Shown here piece after piece: positions 17,698 to 26,572 of a stretch of 64,000 nucleotides of DNA (its first letter is position 1; each line of letters begins with the position of its first letter). The stretch covers positions 124,001 to 188,000 of the forward strand of contig JAIXWY010000005.1 of NCBI GenBank assembly GCA_027490995.1, in the 5' to 3' direction. Made by a program: the position numbers and the translations under genes. Source of the stretch: Opitutaceae bacterium (GTDB lineage Bacteria > Verrucomicrobiota > Verrucomicrobiia > Opitutales > Opitutaceae). The notes below the pieces were generated by a model. It did no database searches, was not told where the DNA came from, and saw only the letters and a list, made by a program, of their open reading frames with translations.

Positions 17698-18290
17698 CGA
17701 CGTTCCGACTTTTCTAGCTGCTTGAATAACGTCTGCAGTTTCCGCCGGGCCCGGAAAGCCCGAACCTTGATGAGCGACGCGTTCCAGCCCGTCTGGGCCG
17801 CAATCTCCGCAATCGTTTTCTGTTCCAGATCCAACAAGCGGATCACGAGTTGATCCTCCGGCTTCAGCTCCGACAGGAGGCGCTGCACGAGCTCCCGCGC
17901 CGCCACCGCATCATCCGGCGTCGCCTCCCGCTCGTTCGCCAACACCGCGTCCAGCACGTCCGCTTCCTTCTCCGAAAGGTCCGCCCAGCGAAATTCCGGT
18001 CGCCGCTGCTGCTGACGCAGGTGGTCAATGCAGGTGGTCAACGCGATCCGCGAGACCCAGTGTGTGAAGGGGACGGCACCCTGAAACTGATCCATCCGCG
18101 TAAACATCTTCAAGAAGACCTCCTGCGCCAAATCTTCCTCTGCCACCCGTCGAGGCAAGTGCCCGCGAATGATGCGCAGCACCAAGGGATACAAATGCTC
18201 CACCAACTCCCGGGCCGCCCGCTGATCCCCCGCACGGACCCGGACCAAGCAGCCCGACACATCGAAGTCGGAGTCAGCGGGTTCAGACAT
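17694..18290 (-). CDS. ECF RNA polymerase sigma factor
   Basis: A 198-residue sigma-70 of the extracytoplasmic-function type. Region 2 (about 35-105) has LVLRIIRGHLPRRVAEEDLAQEVFLKMF and FTHWVSRIALTTCIDHLRQQ in pieces; region 4 (about 130-185) has LSELKPEDQLVIRLLDLEQ and IAEIAAQTGWNASLIKVRAF. No region 1.1 or 3. A GTG at 18338 would add 16 residues, but a candidate ECF promoter lies just there, so the ATG at 18290 is preferred. It is co-transcribed with a possible anti-sigma and a Spy-like protein. Confidence 0.9.
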   Translation of the reverse strand: MSEPADSDFDVSGCLVRVRAGDQRAARELVEHLYPLVLRIIRGHLPRRVAEEDLAQEVFLKMFTRMDQFQGAVPFTHWVSRIALTTCIDHLRQQQRRPEFRWADLSEKEADVLDAVLANEREATPDDAVAARELVQRLLSELKPEDQLVIRLLDLEQKTIAEIAAQTGWNASLIKVRAFRARRKLQTLFKQLEKSERR

Positions 18291-18325
18291 GCTGCGATGG
18301 AACGGTTGAAGAGCACCGAGGGCAA

Positions 18326-18352
18326 GACGACGCGCCACGCCCCATGGTTACA
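18326..18352 (-). promoter_or_regulatory. Candidate ECF (autoregulated) promoter of the sigma operon
   Basis: On the minus strand TGTAAC (plus 18347-18352) is followed after 17 bases by CGTC (plus 18326-18329). AAC...N16-17...CGTC is the general form of ECF promoters. The start of transcription would lie about 30 bases before the sigma ATG. Autoregulation is inferred. Confidence 0.42.
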
Positions 18353-18695
18353 GCCATTCGACGTCGGGCGACCGCGCCTCTGATCAATAAATCGTTTTGA
18401 TGGAGTGTTTTGCGATTAAAGCAACTGCCCTTGGGGCAGAGGAGCCACTTGACTTCGGCGCTCCTGCGGCCGATAAGGACAGTCTGGATGCAGTCCTTCC
18501 GGCAGGCGCTTCGACTTACCTAGACGCACGGTCCCGCGAGCCCCGTGAGGGCCCGATCGTGCGTCCTGTTCGCCCGCCTGTTTCAGCTCGCCGCCCCGGA
18601 GCGCCGTCTCTTGGTGCCGCCCGCGTTCCCCACGCTTCGTTTTCGCTCCTGCTTCGTCGCTTCACTCCCCGCTAGCCTTCTTCCCTTTCTCGTCC
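18353..18695. other. Intergenic region between the sigma operon and leuA
   Basis: About 340 bases without a gene. It holds the candidate leuA promoter (18449-18477) and, after it, a GC-rich leader of roughly 210 bases that ends in a pyrimidine-rich run (CTTCTTCCCTTTCTCGTCC). No T-box, riboswitch or leucine-rich leader peptide was recognised. Confidence 0.5.
18449..18477 (+). promoter_or_regulatory. Sigma-70 type promoter candidate for leuA
   Basis: TTGACT (18449-18454), exactly 17 bases, then GATAAG (18472-18477). Both are close to consensus and the spacing is ideal. It would give a leader of about 210 bases before the leuA ATG. Confidence 0.55.
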
Positions 18696-20360
18696 ATGCA
18701 GTCCGTTCCCGTCACCAAGTACCGCCCGCTCCCGGTCGTTGCCCTGCCCCAGCGGCAGTGGCCCAATCGGGTCCTGTCTCAGCCGCCCCGCTGGTGCAGC
18801 GTCGATCTTCGCGATGGCAACCAGGCCCTCGCCCAGCCAATGAGCGTGGAGGAAAAGCTCGAGATGTTCGAGTTGCTGGTCGGCATCGGTTTCAAGGAGA
18901 TCGAGGTGGGCTTTCCTTCCGCCTCCCAGATCGAGTTCGATTTCTGCCGTCGCTTGATCGAGGAGAAGCGTATCCCGGAGGACGTGACGCTCCAGATCCT
19001 CTGCCAGTGCCGCGAGGACCTCATCGTCCGCTCGCTGGAGGCGCTGCGCGGCGCCCGCCGGGTCATCTTCCACCTCTACAATTCCACGTCGCCGGCGCAA
19101 CGGAAGTACGTGTTCAACGCGAGCCGTGAGGACATCATCCGGATCGCGACGCGGGGCATTGGCTGGCTCAAGCAGCACGGGCAGGCGCTCGTCGATGCCG
19201 GCACCGATCTGCGTCTCGAGTACTCCCCGGAGAGCTTCACCAGCACCGAGCTCGATTTCGCCCTGGAGATCTGCGAGGCCGTAACCGACGCCTGGGCTCC
19301 CACGCCTGAGTCCAAGATCATCCTCAACCTCCCCGCCACCGTCGAGTACGCGAGCCCGAACGTCCACGCCGACCAGATCGAGTGGATGTGCACGCACCTC
19401 ACGCGCCGTCATCTGACGCTCGTCTCGCTGCACACGCACAACGACCGCGGCACGGGAGTCGCGGCGAGTGAACTGGCCCTGCTGGCCGGCGCCGACCGCG
19501 TCGAGGGCACGCTCTTCGGCAACGGAGAACGCACCGGGAATCTCGACCTCGTGACCCTGGCCTTGAACCTGTACACGCAGGGGGTTCATCCCGGCCTCGA
19601 TTTCAGCGACCTGCCGCGGATCCGCGAGGTGTACGAACGCACCACGCGCATGGAGGTGCACCCGCGGCATCCGTATGCCGGCGACTTGGTGTTCACGGCG
19701 TTTTCCGGCTCCCACCAGGATGCGATCAAGAAATCGTGGGCCCTGCAGGCGCCCAACACTCCGTGGGATGTCCTTTATATCCCGATCGACCCGGCCGACA
19801 TCGGCCGGAACTACAAGGCAATCATCCGCATCAACTCCCAGTCGGGCAAGGGCGGCGTCGCCTACGTGCTGGAGCAGGAGTTCGGCTACCAACTCCCGAA
19901 GCTCATGCACAAGGAGATCGGCCGCACGATCAATGAGCTCGCTGACGCCACCGGGCGTGAGCTGACGCCGCAGGAGATTCACGATGCCTTCGTCCGCGAC
20001 TACATCGATCGGACCTCGCCGGTCGCACTCGGGGAATTCCGAACGATTGAGCGCGGCAGCACCGTCACGTGCCAAGCCGAGCTCACCGTCCACGGCCGTT
20101 CCCTCGTGGTCTCTGGCACGGGCAACGGCCCGATCGATGCCTTCGTACACGCGCTCCGCGAGGCCGGGCTGCCGCCGTTTGAGCTGCTCAGCTATTCCGA
20201 GCACTCGCTCGGCAGCGGAGCGCAGGCGCGTGCGGTCAGCTACATCCAGATCAAGGCCGCCTCGGGTCACGCGTTCTTCGGTGCCGGGATCGACACCAAC
20301 ATCGAGCTCGCGTCGATCAAAGCGATCGTCAGCGCCTTGAACCGCGCCCTCGGGAGCTGA
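18696..20360 (+). CDS. leuA: 2-Isopropylmalate synthase, long form
   Basis: A 554-residue enzyme that condenses 2-oxoisovalerate with acetyl-CoA in the first committed step of leucine synthesis. The catalytic TIM barrel (about 30-330) has WCSVDLRDGNQALAQPM and the metal-binding HTHNDRGTG, with LFGNGERTGNLD. A C-terminal LeuA regulatory domain (about 430-554) has GNGPIDAFVHAL and FGAGIDTNIELASIKAIVSA. The length and N-terminal sequence match the yeast/Mycobacterium-type enzyme rather than E. coli LeuA (523). Feedback inhibition by leucine is expected from the domain. It is convergent with, and abuts, the LptF/G permease gene. Confidence 0.95.
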   Translation: MQSVPVTKYRPLPVVALPQRQWPNRVLSQPPRWCSVDLRDGNQALAQPMSVEEKLEMFELLVGIGFKEIEVGFPSASQIEFDFCRRLIEEKRIPEDVTLQILCQCREDLIVRSLEALRGARRVIFHLYNSTSPAQRKYVFNASREDIIRIATRGIGWLKQHGQALVDAGTDLRLEYSPESFTSTELDFALEICEAVTDAWAPTPESKIILNLPATVEYASPNVHADQIEWMCTHLTRRHLTLVSLHTHNDRGTGVAASELALLAGADRVEGTLFGNGERTGNLDLVTLALNLYTQGVHPGLDFSDLPRIREVYERTTRMEVHPRHPYAGDLVFTAFSGSHQDAIKKSWALQAPNTPWDVLYIPIDPADIGRNYKAIIRINSQSGKGGVAYVLEQEFGYQLPKLMHKEIGRTINELADATGRELTPQEIHDAFVRDYIDRTSPVALGEFRTIERGSTVTCQAELTVHGRSLVVSGTGNGPIDAFVHALREAGLPPFELLSYSEHSLGSGAQARAVSYIQIKAASGHAFFGAGIDTNIELASIKAIVSALNRALGS

Positions 20361-21536
20361 TCAGACCCGGCCGAGGCGGCTGAAGAGCCACCCGGCAAGG
20401 CTCAGGAACATCAGCGAAGGGAGCCACAGCAGGAGGTCCGGCCGGAATTCCGGCCGACCTTCCAGCCAGCCCACGCAGACGCTAAGAAAGTAGTAGCCCA
20501 TCACGAGCACGAGCGCGACCCCGAGATTCGCGGAGGTTTCTTTGCGCGAGACCTTGATTCCCAGAGGCACCGCAAGGAACGCGAACGCAAAGACCGCAAG
20601 CGCGGTCGAACCTTTCTCGCTCATCGCGAAGGCCACCTTCATCTGGCTCTTCCGCGCTTCCACCGGATTGGCCCCCGGAGCCGCGGCCGCCTTCGTCAGG
20701 CGGGCCTCCTCGGCGCGCAGCTCCGACAGCGTCATCCACGCCAGTTTCTTCTGCACGCTGCGGCGACCAAACAGCGTCTCAAGATGCAGCTCGATCGGAA
20801 ACTCCTCGGCGAAGAGGGGCGCCACCGGCACCGAGAAATCCTCCGGTCGATCCGACTTGCGGGCCTCGATATTCACCCGCCGCAGGCGCAACACGAGTAA
20901 CCCATCGTCCTCGCGATACTCCACCACTCCCGCCGCCGCCCGGCCGGAGCGCTTGACCCGGCTCTCGCGGTCCAACTCCCACATCCAGACGTCGCGGAGT
21001 TCGTTGCCCTTTTTTTCCCCCACATACAGAACCACACCCGGGAAATCGCGGATGAAGGTCTTCGGGACAATAAAGCTCAACGGATTCCGCTGCACGGCCT
21101 TGGCCAGCGTCTCTTTGTAGAGCGCCCGCGCGCGCGGCATGTACTCGTAGTTCACCGCCGCGGAGAGCGCCGCTGCCAACGCGCCCAGCAGCAGAATCGG
21201 CCGGGCCACGTAAAACAGGCTCAATCCCGCCGCTCGCATCGCGGTGATCTCATGCTGCGCTGACATCCGGCCCAGCACCAACAACACTCCCGTCAAAATC
21301 CCCATCGGCAGCGCATAGGCCGCCACGAAAGGCCCCAGCAACGCGAGGAGCGTCAGCGCCGTCTCCGCCTCCAGCTGCCCACTCAAAACCAAGGGCAGCA
21401 AGTCCTTCAAAGCATTGCCCAGCACCAGGACAAAGCCAAACAGGCCCACCGCGCCGGCACAGGCGATGAGGACACTGAAGAAGAGGTGACGGTGGAGCAG
21501 CGACATCCGCGGGCCGACCCTTCCAAACCGCTCCAT
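20361..21536 (-). CDS. LptF/LptG family LPS export permease
   Basis: A 391-residue YjgP/YjgQ-type permease with three N-terminal helices (about 20-45, 60-85, 105-130), a central periplasmic beta-rich domain (about 140-270) and three C-terminal helices (about 310-388). The pattern MRAAGLSLFYVARPILLLG after HEIT is typical of the family. With LptB (9.6 kb) it would extract LPS from the inner membrane. Only one permease is in the window; whether this is LptF or LptG cannot be told. ATG 21506 (MSLLHRHLFF) is an alternative start. No gap separates it from leuA on the other strand. Confidence 0.88.
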   Translation of the reverse strand: MERFGRVGPRMSLLHRHLFFSVLIACAGAVGLFGFVLVLGNALKDLLPLVLSGQLEAETALTLLALLGPFVAAYALPMGILTGVLLVLGRMSAQHEITAMRAAGLSLFYVARPILLLGALAAALSAAVNYEYMPRARALYKETLAKAVQRNPLSFIVPKTFIRDFPGVVLYVGEKKGNELRDVWMWELDRESRVKRSGRAAAGVVEYREDDGLLVLRLRRVNIEARKSDRPEDFSVPVAPLFAEEFPIELHLETLFGRRSVQKKLAWMTLSELRAEEARLTKAAAAPGANPVEARKSQMKVAFAMSEKGSTALAVFAFAFLAVPLGIKVSRKETSANLGVALVLVMGYYFLSVCVGWLEGRPEFRPDLLLWLPSLMFLSLAGWLFSRLGRV

Positions 21537-21633
21537 TCACCCCTCAAGGTCAATCCCTCTCGCCACGCCCCCCCCGTCCCGCCCTTGGTTGGCTCTAGAC
21601 GCGGGGGCTTATCTCGACGATACTCTAGGTTCC

Positions 21634-22758
21634 ATGCGGTTCGTTCCCACCCTCCCCCCGCTCACCGGAGAGACCCTCGAGTCCCTCAGCGAGCGCCTGC
21701 GCGAGCGCGGCGAGCCCCCATTCCGCGCCCGCCAAATCCTCGATTGGGTCTACAAGAAACGCGCTCGCTCGTGGGACGAGATGACCAATCTGTCGAAGGA
21801 TCTTCGCAGTTGGCTGGCCCAGACCTTCGACTTAATCCCCGCGTCCTTGCTTTACGGGAAGCAATCCACGGACGTCACCGACAAGCTGTTGCTTGAGCTC
21901 CGCGATCAGTCGCTGATCGAGACGGTCATCATCCGCGCTCCTCAGGAAGGCGTGGGACTGGAACACTCCCGCAAGACCATCTGCATTTCCACGCAGGTCG
22001 GCTGCGCCATGGCCTGCGCGTTCTGCGCCTCCGGCCTGGCCGGGCTAAAGCGCGACCTCTCCGCCGGCGAGATCGTCGCCCAGCTGCTCCACGTCTGCTA
22101 CCGCGAAGACCCCCTCACCGCCCGCGCCGACCGCGAACTGGCGTCGTTCGACAACATCGTCGTGATGGGCATGGGCGAGCCGCTCGCCAATTACGACAAC
22201 CTCATCCGCGCCCTCACCATCCTCAATGCCGACTGGGGCCTCGGCTTCGGGGCTCGGCGGATCACGTTGTCAACCAGCGGGTTGGTACCGAAAATCCTGA
22301 AGTTGGCCGACGAGCCGCTCGGCTTCCGCCTCGCCATTTCCCTCCATGGCGCCACCGACGAGGTCCGCGAGAAGATCATGCCCGTCAACAAGGCCTATCC
22401 GTTGGCCAAGTTGCTGCCCGCCATCCGCACGTTCTCCGAGAAGCACGGGCGTATGGTCACGCTCGAGTTTATCCTGATCGAGGACATCAACGACGCGCTC
22501 GATCAGGCTGAGCACCTTCGGGACATCGCCCGCGACCTTCACGCACACGTCAATCTCATCCCCTACAACCGCGTCGAAGGCCTGCCGTGGAAGCGCCCCA
22601 GCATCGCGCGCCAGGAGCGTTTTGCCGATGTGCTTCGCGCAGCGCGAATTCCGGTGACACTCCGCCGTGAGAAGGGTCATGACATCGACGCCGCCTGCGG
22701 ACAGCTTCGTCTCCGGACCGAGAAGGATCGCAGCGCCCCCACCCCGGCCCCGGCCTGA
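21634..22758 (+). CDS. rlmN: 23S rRNA (adenine-2503-C2) methyltransferase RlmN
   Basis: A 374-residue radical-SAM methyltransferase that methylates A2503 of 23S rRNA and A37 of some tRNAs. The cluster motif is C124-x3-C128-x2-C131 in CAMACAFCASG, and the GMGEPLANYDN and ISLHGATDEVRE stretches are typical. The C-terminal DIDAACGQL carries the second catalytic Cys. A TTG 45 bases upstream opens the frame, but the ATG at 21634 gives the usual N-terminus. The gene is divergent from the LptF/G permease. Confidence 0.96.
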   Translation: MRFVPTLPPLTGETLESLSERLRERGEPPFRARQILDWVYKKRARSWDEMTNLSKDLRSWLAQTFDLIPASLLYGKQSTDVTDKLLLELRDQSLIETVIIRAPQEGVGLEHSRKTICISTQVGCAMACAFCASGLAGLKRDLSAGEIVAQLLHVCYREDPLTARADRELASFDNIVVMGMGEPLANYDNLIRALTILNADWGLGFGARRITLSTSGLVPKILKLADEPLGFRLAISLHGATDEVREKIMPVNKAYPLAKLLPAIRTFSEKHGRMVTLEFILIEDINDALDQAEHLRDIARDLHAHVNLIPYNRVEGLPWKRPSIARQERFADVLRAARIPVTLRREKGHDIDAACGQLRLRTEKDRSAPTPAPA

Positions 22759-22921
22759 GTCCGGCCCCACTGCCTCTCCGGGTGGAGGTGATTTCACTTG
22801 AAAAATCCGCATTCGGAAATTTACGGAACCTTTCCCCCCTCTGACGGAAACTCATCCGCAGGATGCGGTTGTTCCTCCGTTCACTCGGCCCCCCCGTTTC
22901 TCCTCCCGATTCCCTTTCCCC

Positions 22922-23644
22922 ATGATTGAAGTCAAAGGTCTGGTCAAAACCTACGGCGCCAAGCGGGCCGTCGATGGCGTCTCTTTCAAGGTCAACCGCG
23001 GCGACATCCTCGGCTTCCTCGGGCCCAATGGCGCCGGCAAGTCGACGACCATGAAGATGATCACGGGTTTTCTCCGGCCCACCGCCGGCACCGCGCTCGT
23101 CGATGGACACGACGTGACGCAGGACCCGGTGGCCGTGAAGCGCCGCATCGGTTATCTGCCCGAGAGTGCGCCCGCCTACGGGGAGATGACCGTGCAAGAG
23201 TTCCTCGGCTTCATCGCCGAGGCTCGGGGCTTCCGCTCCGCCGCCGAACGCACCGCCCAGGTCGATCGCGCCATCTCCCTCACCCACCTCGATCCGGTCC
23301 GCCGCCAGAGCATCGAAACGCTCTCCAAGGGCTACAAGCAGCGCGTCGGCTTCGCCCAAGCGTTGCTTCATAATCCTCCGGTCCTGGTCCTGGACGAGCC
23401 GACCGATGGTCTCGATCCCAACCAGAAGAACGAGGTCCGTTCGCTCATCAAGTCGATGGCCGCGGAGAAGGCCGTCATCCTGTCGACCCACATCCTCGAG
23501 GAAGTCGAGGCGATCTGCACCCGAGTCATCATCATCTCGCAGGGCCGGGTCGTCGTCGACGAAACGCCGGCTCAGTTGCAGGCCCGCCAACCGGGCGCCC
23601 GGCTCGACGTGATCTTCCGCAGTCTCACGCAGAGCGACGTTTGA
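22922..23644 (+). CDS. ABC transporter ATP-binding protein (GldA/NatA-like)
   Basis: A 240-residue ABC ATPase: Walker A GPNGAGKSTTMKM (about 38), a signature variant ETLSKGYKQRVGFAQALLHNP (about 137-157) and Walker B LVLDEPTDGLDPNQ (about 158-171), with the switch ILSTHILEEVEAI. SKGYKQR in place of LSGGQ is common in GldA/CcmA-type exporters. It begins a three- or four-gene set: ATPase, permease, GldG-like protein and a DUF4340 protein. The exported substrate is unknown. The ATG follows TCCCTTTCCCC. Confidence 0.9.
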   Translation: MIEVKGLVKTYGAKRAVDGVSFKVNRGDILGFLGPNGAGKSTTMKMITGFLRPTAGTALVDGHDVTQDPVAVKRRIGYLPESAPAYGEMTVQEFLGFIAEARGFRSAAERTAQVDRAISLTHLDPVRRQSIETLSKGYKQRVGFAQALLHNPPVLVLDEPTDGLDPNQKNEVRSLIKSMAAEKAVILSTHILEEVEAICTRVIIISQGRVVVDETPAQLQARQPGARLDVIFRSLTQSDV

Positions 23645-23702
23645 TCCTTCCGCGCGACCTCTGATTCCCCCCGTTCCGTTTTCCTCCGTCCCCTCCTTCC
23701 CG

Positions 23703-24425
23703 ATGCGATCGATCGTCCCTCTCTTCAAGCGCGAGTTCCTCGGCTACTTCCGCTCGCCCGTGGGCTACGTCTTCCTCGCCGTCTTCCTCGTCGCGAGCGT
23801 CATCCTCGCCTTCTTCGTCGGCGGCTTCTTCCGCGGTGGCACCGCGAGCCTCGAGAGTCTGTTCAACTTTTACCCGTGGCTCTTCCTCTTCCTGATCCCC
23901 GCCGCAGGCATGCGGCTGTGGTCGGAAGAAAAACGCTCCGGCACGATCGAGCTGCTCTTCACGTTACCGGTCACCACGCTCGATGCCGTTCTCGGCAAGT
24001 ACCTTGCCGCGTGGGCCTTCCTGAGTCTCGCCGTCGTGCTGTCGTTTCCCATGGCCGTCACCGTCGCCTATTTGGGTGATCCAGACTGGGGCGTGCTGCT
24101 CGCCAGCTACTTCGGCAGCATCCTGATGGCCGGCTCCTACCTTGGGGTCTGCTCCCTTGCCTCCGCCCTGACGAAGAATCAAGTGGTCAGCTTCGTCATC
24201 GGGACTCTCGCCTGCCTCCTGCTGTTGTTCCTGGGCCTGAGCGTTTTCAACACGCTGCTGTCCGCGCTCTTCCCGACGTGGCTGGTCGACTTGCTGGCGA
24301 ACTTCAGCTTCAGTACGCACTTCGAAGCGTTCACGAAGGGCATCATCGATCCCAAGGACGTGATCTTCTTCCTGTCGCTGTCGGGTTTCTGCCTCTTCCT
24401 CAACGTTGTCGCGCTCGAGCGCTGA
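23703..24425 (+). CDS. ABC-2 type permease (GldF-like)
   Basis: A 240-residue integral membrane protein with about six helices. It starts MRSIVPLFKREFLGYFRSPVGYVFL, and the stretch FLFLIPAAGMRLWSEEKRSGT is the ABC-2 permease signature. It lies 58 bases after the ATPase gene and 45 before the GldG-like gene. By architecture it is the membrane part of the exporter. In Bacteroidota the GldA-GldF-GldG set is linked to gliding, but orthologues are common in non-gliding bacteria, so no motility role is implied. Confidence 0.88.
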   Translation: MRSIVPLFKREFLGYFRSPVGYVFLAVFLVASVILAFFVGGFFRGGTASLESLFNFYPWLFLFLIPAAGMRLWSEEKRSGTIELLFTLPVTTLDAVLGKYLAAWAFLSLAVVLSFPMAVTVAYLGDPDWGVLLASYFGSILMAGSYLGVCSLASALTKNQVVSFVIGTLACLLLLFLGLSVFNTLLSALFPTWLVDLLANFSFSTHFEAFTKGIIDPKDVIFFLSLSGFCLFLNVVALER

Positions 24426-24470
24426 TCGCCGCCACCCCCGCTTCTCCCGGAACCCTCCCGCCCCGCCACC

Positions 24471-26354
24471 ATGAAATCCGGCTCCAAGTTTGTCTTCATC
24501 GTCCTGCTCTTCGTCGCGCTGGTCCTCGTCAACTTCCTCGCCTCCCGGCTGCCGTTCCGGGGCGATGCGACGGCCGAAAACATCTACACGCTCTCTGCCG
24601 GGACGAAATCGATCCTGAGCAAGATCGAGGAGGACGTAGTCCTCGACTTCTATTTCTCCAAGTCCGTCCAAGGTCTCCCGATCACCTACAAGAACTACGC
24701 CGCCCGCGTGGAAGAAATGCTGCGGCAGTACGTCCGCGCTTCCGGGGGCAAGCTGCAGCTGAACGTGATCGATCCGCGGCCCGACACGCCGGAGGAGGAA
24801 AAAGCCACCGCCGCCGGGCTGCAGCCGCAGCAGTTGCCCACGGGCGAAACGGTCCATTTCGGCCTCGTTGCCACGCAGGCCGACCAGCAGAAGACGATCA
24901 CGTCGTTCAACCCGCAGCGCGAATCGTTCCTCGAGTACGATCTGTCGCAGTTGATCACGAGCGTGCAGACCGTCACCCGCAAGAAGCTCGGCCTCATCAC
25001 CAGCCTGCCGCTCCAAGCTCCAGCCATGGACATGATGATGATGATGCAGCAACGTCAGCGTCCGACCGGCCAAATGGTCGCGGACGAATGGGGCCGCACG
25101 TTTGAGTTGGTACCCATCGAGGCCAACGCCACCGCACTGCCGGGCGACCTCGATGTCCTCGCGGTGATCCACCCTCAGGGGCTTTCCAACACGCTGCAGT
25201 TCGCGATCGACCAGTTCCTGCTCAGCGGCAAGCCGGTCTTTCTCGCCATCGATCCGTCGTCCCAGCACTTCAAGCGGCAAGGCGGCCAAGCCGCGATGTT
25301 CGGCGGGGCACAGCCCAACGTGTCCAGCGATCTGCCCACGCTGCTCAAAGGCTACGGGATCACCTACAATCCACAGAACGTCGCCGGTGACCTCGCCAAC
25401 GCGACTCAGGTCCAAACCAACGCCGGCATCGTGCGCTACCCGGTCTGGCTCACCTTGGCCCAGGAATCCCTCAACCGTCAGGCGATGCCGGTCGCCCAGC
25501 TGAAGTCCACGCTCTTCGTCGAGAGCGGCAGTCTCGCCATCGAGGCCGGCGGACGCACCGTCACGCCCCTCATCGAGACGTCCGCGTCCGGCGGCGACGT
25601 GCCCGCCTTCTCGCTCCAGTTCGCCCAGCCCGAGGAGGTCTCCCGCCAATTGGTGCCGTCCGGCCGCAAGACACTCGCCGCCATCATCACCGGTAAGTTC
25701 ACTTCCGCCTTCCCCAACGGAGCCCCGAGCGACGCTCCCACACCGGGCGCAGACGCGAGCCAGGCACCCGCTCCTGCCACGCCGCCCACCTCGCCCGCGC
25801 TACGGGAATCGTCGGGCACTTCCACGCTGCTGGTGGTCGCTGATACCGACTGGCTCTTCGACGATTACAGCGTCCGGCGCTTCAACTTCCTCGGGGTCCA
25901 AGCCGCCGAGCCGCTCAATGACAACCTCGCGTTCGCCAGCAACAGCCTCGAATTCCTCGGAGGCTCCCAGGATCTGATCTCGATCCGCGGCAAGGGCAGT
26001 TCGATGCGGCCGTTCACCGTCGTCCGCCGCATGGAAGTCGACGCGCAGCGACGCTATCAGGAGCAGCTCACCGCGCTCGAAGCACGGATCAATGACGTGC
26101 AGCAGAAGCTGACCGAGCTTCAGGGCAAACGCAACGAGGGTAACCGTCTCGTCGCCACCCCGGAAATGCAGAAGGCGATCGAGGACTTCCAGGCGCAACA
26201 GGCGGTCATGCGCGGCGAGCGCCGCGAAATCCGCAAGGCCCTGCGCGAGGATATCGAACGTCTCGAAAACGGTCTGCTGGTCGGCAACCTGCTGGCCCCC
26301 GTCCTCCTCGTCGGCGCGGTTGGCTTCGTGGTCCATCGCCGCCGCCGTCGCTGA
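24471..26354 (+). CDS. GldG-like ABC auxiliary protein
   Basis: A 627-residue protein with a membrane helix at each end (about 7-25 and 603-620) and a large extracytoplasmic part. The region after YTLSAGTKSILSKIEEDVVLDFYFSKS resembles the GldG/ABC-type uncharacterised transport domain, and a coiled coil follows at about 540-600. A methionine tract (DMMMMMQ, about 187-193) and a Pro/Ala-rich linker (about 425-445) are unusual. It goes with the ATPase and permease before it. A role in forming an accessory domain of the exporter is inferred. Confidence 0.8.
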   Translation: MKSGSKFVFIVLLFVALVLVNFLASRLPFRGDATAENIYTLSAGTKSILSKIEEDVVLDFYFSKSVQGLPITYKNYAARVEEMLRQYVRASGGKLQLNVIDPRPDTPEEEKATAAGLQPQQLPTGETVHFGLVATQADQQKTITSFNPQRESFLEYDLSQLITSVQTVTRKKLGLITSLPLQAPAMDMMMMMQQRQRPTGQMVADEWGRTFELVPIEANATALPGDLDVLAVIHPQGLSNTLQFAIDQFLLSGKPVFLAIDPSSQHFKRQGGQAAMFGGAQPNVSSDLPTLLKGYGITYNPQNVAGDLANATQVQTNAGIVRYPVWLTLAQESLNRQAMPVAQLKSTLFVESGSLAIEAGGRTVTPLIETSASGGDVPAFSLQFAQPEEVSRQLVPSGRKTLAAIITGKFTSAFPNGAPSDAPTPGADASQAPAPATPPTSPALRESSGTSTLLVVADTDWLFDDYSVRRFNFLGVQAAEPLNDNLAFASNSLEFLGGSQDLISIRGKGSSMRPFTVVRRMEVDAQRRYQEQLTALEARINDVQQKLTELQGKRNEGNRLVATPEMQKAIEDFQAQQAVMRGERREIRKALREDIERLENGLLVGNLLAPVLLVGAVGFVVHRRRRR

Positions 26355-26572
26355 GCGCGACGTCTCACCTTCCCGCCGCGTCACCTCCGCCTTTTCTCCG
26401 ACTGCCCGCTCTTCCTCCGCACGGCCCTCTCTCGGTCGCCTCACCGCCTCTTCGTCCTCTCAGGTCTCCCCGGCATCCGAATCCGTCCGGCCTCCGCGCC
26501 TCTTCCCATCGCTGCATCTCGACTGGTCCCCGCCTTCCTTCCGGTCATCCGTAACCTTTCCCCCTCTTCGGC

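Noticed and set aside
18489-18524. Short leader peptide frame (MQSFRQALRLT) before leuA
   Set aside because: Only two Leu codons, not in a row, and the likely transcription start is too close for a ribosome site; no attenuator structure follows.
18672-20270. 532-residue open frame on the minus strand
   Set aside because: It is wholly antisense to leuA, which has full family motifs. Long reverse frames are expected at this GC content.
22798-22826. TTGAAA before the Gld-type operon as promoter
   Set aside because: No acceptable -10 (TTTACG/TTACGG) at 16-17 bases.
23964-25649. 561-residue minus-strand frame
   Set aside because: Antisense to the ABC permease and GldG-like gene, with no family motif.
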